Shown here piece by piece: positions 56,341 to 61,251 of a stretch of 61,251 bases of DNA (position 1 is the stretch's first letter; each line of letters begins with the position of its first letter). This DNA is from Neobacillus jeddahensis. GTDB taxonomy: Bacteria; Bacillota; Bacilli; Bacillales; Cytobacillaceae. The position numbers were made by a program, and so were the translations under genes. The stretch spans positions 1-61,251 of the forward strand of contig NZ_CCAS010000023.1 of NCBI RefSeq assembly GCF_000612625.1. Reading direction: 5' to 3'. Under the pieces are notes generated by a model. The model was not told where the DNA came from and did no database searches. It was given only the letters and a program-made list of their open reading frames with translations.

Positions 56341-58619
56341 ATTATAGGGGTTAAAAATCTTGAACGGTTGGCCTTTTTCCCTCTTCTATTCTTGAGAACG
56401 GAGATGAACAACTGTTCCTTGGCACGGGTCATTGCAACGTAAAATAATCTCCGTTCTTCCTCAATAGCGGCAAAGTCACCATTTCGATAAGCATCGAGCG
56501 CAAAGTCATGCGGCAAGCTGCCATCAACGGCGCTAATGATATAAACGGTTTTGTACTCAAGACCTTTAGATCTGTGGATGGTGCTAAGACTGATAACGTC
56601 AGTAAAATGCTTACTTAGATTCTTTATTTCTTTGTTCATTGCAGACATATGCTCAGCATGGGCCAACAGTGCCTCGATGGTATCAAAGCTCTTAGCTGCT
56701 ACTTTAAGATCCTTTAGATCGTCTGAACCCTTTTCGAGCTTATTCGATTCATTACCGCGTTTTTTGAGAAAATCAAGGAAACCAATATCTTTTTCAATTT
56801 TCTCAATGGCTATCAATGGGGTCAAGTGCTTTAGACCACGTATGAGCGTAGCGGCTTTTTTAAGTTTTTTTTCTTGAAAGGCATGAGCTGTTTTCAAGTG
56901 GGAAAGGGCCTCAAGAAAACTGCAATCCTTCAGGATGCTTTGTGCCTTTAGTTCTTGAAGGACCGTTTGTTTTAAAAATAATAATGGTAAGATATCAGCT
57001 AGTGCTTGTGGATCATCCTCATTTAAGCTTACCTTTAAAAACGAGAGGGCACTTCTAACAATATAGCGATCATAAAAGGACTCTGCATCCATATCAATTT
57101 TGAATGGCAAGTTTGAACTGGCTAAACGCTCAAAGACGGCGCGGGAACCAGCATTAGTCCGATAAAGAATCGCAAAGTCGGCAGGGTTCGCCCCCTTGGA
57201 GATTCGCTCTTGTATATCCGTAACAATCATCGTTGCTTCTTCTTCTTCATCATAAGGGAAAAATAATTGCGGCATCGATCCTAACGAAAATTGTGCTTTC
57301 ATCTTCTTGGCTCTTCTTACTTTGTTTGCTGCGATCAATTGATTGGCAGCTGTGACAATTTCATGGGAGGAACGATAATTTTGGTCAAGGGTAATTTGCT
57401 TTGCGTAAGGAAAATCCTTTTCAAAGTCTAGTAAATAACTAGGGTCACTTCCCCTGAACGAATAAATCGCCTGATCATCATCACCGACAGCACATACATT
57501 TTTATATTTTCCTGAAAGCAATTTAATGAGCTCATATTGGACCTTGTTAATATCCTGAAACTCATCAATTAAAAAATAATGGAATCGGTTTTGGTATTGT
57601 TCAAGCAGACTAGGAGCGGAACACAAAAGCTGATAGCAGCCAATCAGCATATCATCAAAATCAAACAGTCCTTCCTGTTGCTTGTGTTCCTCATATCGCT
57701 GGTACAAGTAGACTGCTTTTTCTTCCCACTCTGATAGGGGTATTACTTGATTAGGAAACAAAAGTGAGTTCTTCCAAAAGCCGATCTGTTGGAGAGCTAA
57801 ATCATAAGCAAATTCTTTCTCAGATAAGTTTAGCTCCTTACCTGCTTCTTTGAGAATTCTTTCGCGCTGCCATTCTTTTTTTAATAGTTTGTGAGATGAC
57901 CAATTTGCGGCATCATGGAACATCAAAATACGATAGAAAATACTATGAAATGTCCCAGTCACGAGTTGATTGACTTTTTCCCGTTTCATTTGTGGATAGG
58001 AGAGTAAACGGTTCTTCATTTCAGTGGCTGCTTTTGAAGTGAAGGTTACGAGCATGATTGCACTTGGTTCAACCTCTTTTACATTTAACATATAGGCTGT
58101 CCGTGCAGTTAAGACCCTTGTTTTTCCACTACCTGCACCGGAAAGAACTAATAACGAGCCCTCAGTTTCTAGTACGGCTTTCGCCTGACTTTCATCTAGA
58201 ATAACCCCATTTTCCGCCAGATTGAGTAGATACGGAGGAAGTTCTTGATCCATTCCACCGTTTGTCTTTTTATAAGGGAATGTGTTTTCTATGTCGATTG
58301 CCGGGAGAAAGGGATCTACACTTTTAGGGGTGTCTGTAATCATCCTAGCTTGAGGCATTTTAAAGCCGTTCCGTTCGATAAAGTGTTCGGAATCATCAAT
58401 TTGAGCTACCGAAGGAGTCGGCTCCAAACATTGTTTTTCAGGTGAGTGTGTATGGAAAAAATATGGGGTGTTTTGAATTCCAAGATACAAACGGACCTTC
58501 TCCTGACAGGAGGGGCAGTGTAACAAACTATTTTTACCTGCAAGAAATATTTTTTGATATTGATCACGATCTAGTTGATCGAGTCTAATATGTTGATTTT
58601 GATAAATAGCAGTTTTCAT
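56316..58619 (-). CDS. yjcD: YjcD, UvrD/Rep-family DNA helicase with zinc-finger N-terminus
   Basis: This 767-residue SF1A helicase has Walker A SGAGSGKTR, VTFTSKAA, DEFQDIN, GDDDQAIYSFRG and the late IHRSKGLE and VAMTRAKE motifs. The first 130 residues are a separate part with CPSC (about 35), FFHTH and a further Cys, resembling the CoiA N-terminus. B. subtilis YjcD has similar length. Confidence 0.93.
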   Translation of the reverse strand: MKTAIYQNQHIRLDQLDRDQYQKIFLAGKNSLLHCPSCQEKVRLYLGIQNTPYFFHTHSPEKQCLEPTPSVAQIDDSEHFIERNGFKMPQARMITDTPKSVDPFLPAIDIENTFPYKKTNGGMDQELPPYLLNLAENGVILDESQAKAVLETEGSLLVLSGAGSGKTRVLTARTAYMLNVKEVEPSAIMLVTFTSKAATEMKNRLLSYPQMKREKVNQLVTGTFHSIFYRILMFHDAANWSSHKLLKKEWQRERILKEAGKELNLSEKEFAYDLALQQIGFWKNSLLFPNQVIPLSEWEEKAVYLYQRYEEHKQQEGLFDFDDMLIGCYQLLCSAPSLLEQYQNRFHYFLIDEFQDINKVQYELIKLLSGKYKNVCAVGDDDQAIYSFRGSDPSYLLDFEKDFPYAKQITLDQNYRSSHEIVTAANQLIAANKVRRAKKMKAQFSLGSMPQLFFPYDEEEEATMIVTDIQERISKGANPADFAILYRTNAGSRAVFERLASSNLPFKIDMDAESFYDRYIVRSALSFLKVSLNEDDPQALADILPLLFLKQTVLQELKAQSILKDCSFLEALSHLKTAHAFQEKKLKKAATLIRGLKHLTPLIAIEKIEKDIGFLDFLKKRGNESNKLEKGSDDLKDLKVAAKSFDTIEALLAHAEHMSAMNKEIKNLSKHFTDVISLSTIHRSKGLEYKTVYIISAVDGSLPHDFALDAYRNGDFAAIEEERRLFYVAMTRAKEQLFISVLKNRRGKKANRSRFLTPIMKKKKTTP

Positions 58620-58712
58620 CGATTTAAACCTCTATTTCTATAAGTCAGACATGTACTATCATATCAAAACCAATTCATAACGGAAAGTGTTTGCTTATTT
58701 ATCCAAAAATAT

Positions 58713-58752
58713 AAAAAAACACCTGCCGTTTGTATTCGGCAAGTGCTTTTAG
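58713..58752 (-). terminator. yjcF-side terminator
   Basis: CACCTGCCG/CGGCAAGTG stem with A and T tracts after yjcF. Confidence 0.8.
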
Positions 58753-58755
58753 GGA

Positions 58756-59184
58756 TTATACTTCTTTTAACATCGTTTTATGGGGGATGCCAGCATCTAG
58801 AAATTCTTCGGAAACCACTTCATAACCAAGACTGCTATAGAAGGGGATGGCATGGGTTTGCGCGTTTAGTTTTAATTTGTGCAAGCCTTGTGTTTGGGCG
58901 TAATGTTCGATTGCCTCCATCATGGCCTTTCCTGCACCAAGTTTCCTAGCTTCTTTTAACACACAGATCCGTTCTACTTTTCCATAGCCATCAACAACAC
59001 GGAACCTGCCAGCAGCAACCGCTTTTTTTATCTCATCCTGATACATGACAAAATGTGTGGCTTCCTCTTCGAATTGATCGATTTCCTCTTCCAAAGGGAC
59101 ATTTTGTTCTTCAACAAAAACAATCTTCCTAACTGTGTAGGCATCTTCACGTTCTTTTTCATTTTCAACTACTTTTACTGGCAC
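58756..59184 (-). CDS. yjcF: YjcF, GNAT acetyltransferase
   Basis: This 142-residue N-acetyltransferase has the acetyl-CoA loop RKLGAGKAMM and FYSSLGYEVV near the end. Substrate unknown. GTG 59184 follows AAGGAAT. It lies six bases after yjcG, in one operon. Confidence 0.88.
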   Translation of the reverse strand: MPVKVVENEKEREDAYTVRKIVFVEEQNVPLEEEIDQFEEEATHFVMYQDEIKKAVAAGRFRVVDGYGKVERICVLKEARKLGAGKAMMEAIEHYAQTQGLHKLKLNAQTHAIPFYSSLGYEVVSEEFLDAGIPHKTMLKEV

Positions 59185-59190
59185 GATAAA

Positions 59191-59703
59191 TTATTCCTTT
59201 CCAAGTCGAAATGTTTCATAAACGGTCCATGAACCGTTTTCCAATTGATAAAGTAAATGGAAGCGATCAATCGTTTCCTCATGGTCGACCCTAGTCATCC
59301 GAAGAGAGCCAAAGACATCAGAGTGCTCATCATTTGACAGTTTTTGAGCGATAGTAATATGGGGAACAAAGGCATATTCTATGTTTTGTTCGCTAAACTC
59401 ATGGTTTATTTCAGCATGCAAGCTAGCAAGCGCTTCCGTTGGATCTATTTTAAAATAGATGACATTATTTACGGGTTGGAATGAACTAATTTTGGAAGTT
59501 TTTAATGAGAACGGACTTGTGTTACTTGCAATTTCTCGTAATTTATCAGCAAAATCCTTTGCAGCCTCTTCTGTTGCCTCAAAGGCATTCTTTAAAGTTA
59601 AGTGTGGAGGAATTAAGGCATAATGCGGATCATAGCGTTTTCGATACGAATTGACTAAGTCTTGGAGCTTTTTTGATGGAAACATAACAACACCAAATTT
59701 CAT
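59191..59703 (-). CDS. yjcG: YjcG, 2H phosphoesterase (2'-5' RNA ligase-like)
   Basis: This 170-residue protein has the two HxT motifs, PPHLTLK and VPHITIA, of the 2H phosphoesterases (UPF0477). It may act on RNA 2',3' or cyclic ends. First gene of yjcG-yjcF. Confidence 0.9.
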   Translation of the reverse strand: MKFGVVMFPSKKLQDLVNSYRKRYDPHYALIPPHLTLKNAFEATEEAAKDFADKLREIASNTSPFSLKTSKISSFQPVNNVIYFKIDPTEALASLHAEINHEFSEQNIEYAFVPHITIAQKLSNDEHSDVFGSLRMTRVDHEETIDRFHLLYQLENGSWTVYETFRLGKE

Positions 59704-59843
59704 ACGGTACCCTCCATATAAATGAATTTATTTTTTTAAAAAAATAATACTCAACACCGCTTATATTCTATTATAACAAATTTTCAAAATACATAAAATA
59801 AATAACCATCTTGTCCAGAAAACTAGTGACAAGGGGAGGGCGA

Positions 59844-60566
59844 CTAAAAGAACATTTTAAGGGCTCGTCTTAAGTCAGGCTGCCAGTAGGTCCAAGTATG
59901 ATTTCCGTTAAATTCTTCATAAAAATAGGGAAAAGATTTTTCTGCAATCATTTTGGCCAACTGTTGATTTGGTTGAAGAAAATCACTGATTTTCCCGTCT
60001 GTTGTCGGAACAGCTGTCTCATCTGTACCAACGACATGGTAGACTTCAACTAGATGATCTTCTGTAAAGTTCTTAACCATATGTAATACTTTTTCATTCA
60101 CAAAAGGAGATTGAAGTAATACTTTTCCAAATGTGTGTGGATATTGCAGGGCAGTCATGAAAGAGACAGTGGCCCCAAGTGAGTCACCAATCAGTGCCCT
60201 GGTGGAACCCATTTGATAGGTTGGGAATTCTTTATCAAGAAAAGGCACTAATTCATGTGCTAGGAAGCGGATATATTGTTGGTTTTGGTCACCATCCGGG
60301 TGATACTTTCGCCGGCGGTCGTCTACAGCTTTATAAGGGATCCCAACAATGATAACATTTTCAATCTTTCTTTGATAAAGGTATTCGTCTGCTAACCGTC
60401 CAATTCTACCTAGCTGGAAGTAATCTCGGCCATCTTGAGCGATCAGCAGGGAGTATTTGTAAAGAGGTGAGAAGTTTGCAGGTAAATAGATCAATAGCTG
60501 CAGTTCTTCTCCAAGCTCTTTACTGTGAAAGGTATGTTCTGCGATTGTGCCTTTTGGAAATTCCAT
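59844..60566 (-). CDS. yjcH: YjcH, esterase D-type hydrolase
   Basis: This 240-residue alpha/beta hydrolase has the nucleophile motif GDSLGA, a later aspartate and the histidine in NGNHTW. It resembles enterochelin esterase/esterase D. Substrate unknown. 140 bases upstream of yjcG, no shared signal seen. Confidence 0.88.
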   Translation of the reverse strand: MEFPKGTIAEHTFHSKELGEELQLLIYLPANFSPLYKYSLLIAQDGRDYFQLGRIGRLADEYLYQRKIENVIIVGIPYKAVDDRRRKYHPDGDQNQQYIRFLAHELVPFLDKEFPTYQMGSTRALIGDSLGATVSFMTALQYPHTFGKVLLQSPFVNEKVLHMVKNFTEDHLVEVYHVVGTDETAVPTTDGKISDFLQPNQQLAKMIAEKSFPYFYEEFNGNHTWTYWQPDLRRALKMFF

Positions 60567-60675
60567 ACGATATTCCCCCCATGATTCGATCGGTACAACA
60601 GCATTTTACCATAACTAAAGAGTAAATACTTTTAGAAGGGGAAGTGATTTATGATGATGGGTAGTAGAATTGGGA

Positions 60676-60900
60676 TTAGTGAAGGTAGCGGCTTTTTGTA
60701 GGGGTTCCAGGTAAGATGGAAAGTATGTTTTCCCGTTTAAATGTACGCATCTGTTTTCGGGTAAAGCAATAAGCGCGAATGTAGTCATCAGTAACTTCCT
60801 TGACAATCAGTTTGCGCTGTGAGAGCTCATGGTTTTCAGCAAGATAAATCATTTCTAATGGCAGATTTTCTTCAATCGAACGAATCAATAACCCATCCAA
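60676..60900 (-). CDS. Small WYL-like protein, SOS-controlled
   Basis: This 74-residue protein begins at TTG 60900 with AAAGGAG eight bases upstream. It contains PLEMIYLAENHELSQRKL and RKQMRTFKRENIL, resembling a short WYL domain without a DNA-binding part. WYL domains sense ligands or nucleic acid in defence and repair regulators. Two LexA boxes sit at its promoter, so it is likely DNA-damage induced. Confidence 0.7.
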   Translation of the reverse strand: MDGLLIRSIEENLPLEMIYLAENHELSQRKLIVKEVTDDYIRAYCFTRKQMRTFKRENILSILPGTPTKSRYLH

Positions 60901-60931
60901 TATGAACACTCCTTTCATCTTTATATACTAA

Positions 60932-60981
60932 AGTATAGCCGAACATTCGTTCTTTATTCAATAATCTTAGAACATTCGTTC
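60932..60981 (-). promoter_or_regulatory. Promoter with two LexA (SOS) boxes
   Basis: Minus-strand -35 TTGAAT (60961-60956) and -10 TATACT (60937-60932) enclose CGAACATTCGTTC at 60940-60952, which matches CGAAC-N4-GTTC. A second box, GAACATTCGTTC, is at 60970-60981, 30 bp upstream. Confidence 0.85.
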
Positions 60982-61018
60982 TTTTTTTGTGCAAAATATT
61001 TTGGAAGAAAGTTATCTA

Positions 61019-61046
61019 TTGACTTTTTGTGTTTTTTAACTATAAT
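61019..61046 (+). promoter_or_regulatory. Promoter of tRNA-Val
   Basis: TTGACT (61019-61024), 16 bases, TATAAT (61041-61046). Confidence 0.75.
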
Positions 61047-61067
61047 TAATATTGTACCTTAATACGA

Positions 61068-61140
61068 GATCTGTTAGCTCAGCTGGGAGAGCGCAACCTT
61101 GACAGGGTTGAGGTCGGGGGTTCGAACCCCTCACAGGTCA
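61068..61140 (+). tRNA. tRNA-Val(GAC)
   Basis: This 73-base cloverleaf has acceptor GATCTGT/ACAGGTC with discriminator A, D-arm TAGCTCAGCTGGGAGAGC, anticodon stem CAACC/GGTTG with loop TTGACAG (anticodon GAC at 61101-61103), and a GTTCGAA T-loop. CCA is not encoded. Confidence 0.96.
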
Positions 61141-61149
61141 TACAATTAG

Positions 61150-61191
61150 AAAAGCTAAAAACCTTTATTTATCGGGTTTTTAGCTTTTTTT
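61150..61191 (+). terminator. tRNA-Val terminator
   Basis: AAAAGCTAAAAACC/GGGTTTTTAGCTTTT stem and T tract. The last 60 bases of the window show nothing further. Confidence 0.92.
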
Positions 61192-61251
61192 GTAAGCTAG
61201 AAGCCTTGAAAAAGTTTTTTCTTATAATATAAGAATTTATAAGTTTTGACC

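Overview
The window is a low-GC, endospore-forming Bacillaceae chromosome, most like Neobacillus/Bacillus. It shows strong AGGAGG-type ribosome sites, GTG/TTG starts, T-tract terminators, a spore-coat and SpoVA cluster, CtsR, FapR, LexA and T-box regulation, and gene order that follows the Bacillus subtilis yjzC-to-yjcH interval almost gene for gene. The order comparison is from memory of B. subtilis; genus assignment is inference.

Region 1 (1-8.0 kb) is an anaerobic/molybdenum-cofactor island not found in the B. subtilis interval: a radical SAM/SPASM protein, two Fnr paralogues with C-terminal Fe-S cysteines, moaA, the di-iron repair protein dnrN (scdA/ytfE type), moeA-mobB and ywiC. Five promoters in this island carry TGTGA-N6-TCACA-like boxes centred exactly 41.5 bp before the predicted start, so the island reads as a compact Fnr regulon.

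Region 2 (8.2-18.3 kb): yjzC, clpB under a CtsR box, yjzD, yjaU, yjaV, med-comZ, a small yjzB-position gene, the FapR-controlled fabHA-fabF pair and yjaZ. An IS1182-family element (18324-20189) sits precisely in the loop of the yjaZ terminator, duplicating the 8-bp loop, and carries inside it a copy of a GC-rich, cloverleaf-like Bacillaceae repeat that also occurs at 51-180.

Region 3 (20.3-35 kb): two oligopeptide ABC operons, appDFABC and oppABCDF, separated by yjbA, trpS with its T-box leader, and a DUF3899 membrane protein. Stem-loops between the binding-protein genes and their neighbours suggest uneven expression.

Region 4 (35-48 kb): proteolysis and redox control (spx, mecA, yjbH), cls, coiA, pepF, truncated globin yjbI, CYTH protein yjbK, yjbL, small alarmone synthetase relQ, NAD kinase nadF, pseudouridine synthase yjbO, prpE. 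Region 5 (48-56.3 kb): antiporter yjbQ, fabI with a near-perfect FapR operator, then sporulation genes cotO, cotZ, yjcA, a 33-codon Lys/Cys gene, a YhcN/YlaJ lipoprotein with spoVAC-spoVAD-spoVAE, yjcZ and spoVIF, several with sigma-K-like promoters. Region 6 (56.3-61.2 kb): helicase yjcD with a CoiA-like zinc motif, yjcF-yjcG, yjcH, a small WYL-like gene under two LexA boxes, and tRNA-Val(GAC).

No CRISPR array, prophage or rRNA was seen. The least explained items are the Fnr-linked radical SAM protein, the covarying repeat, the IS in a terminator loop, and the SOS-controlled WYL-like gene.
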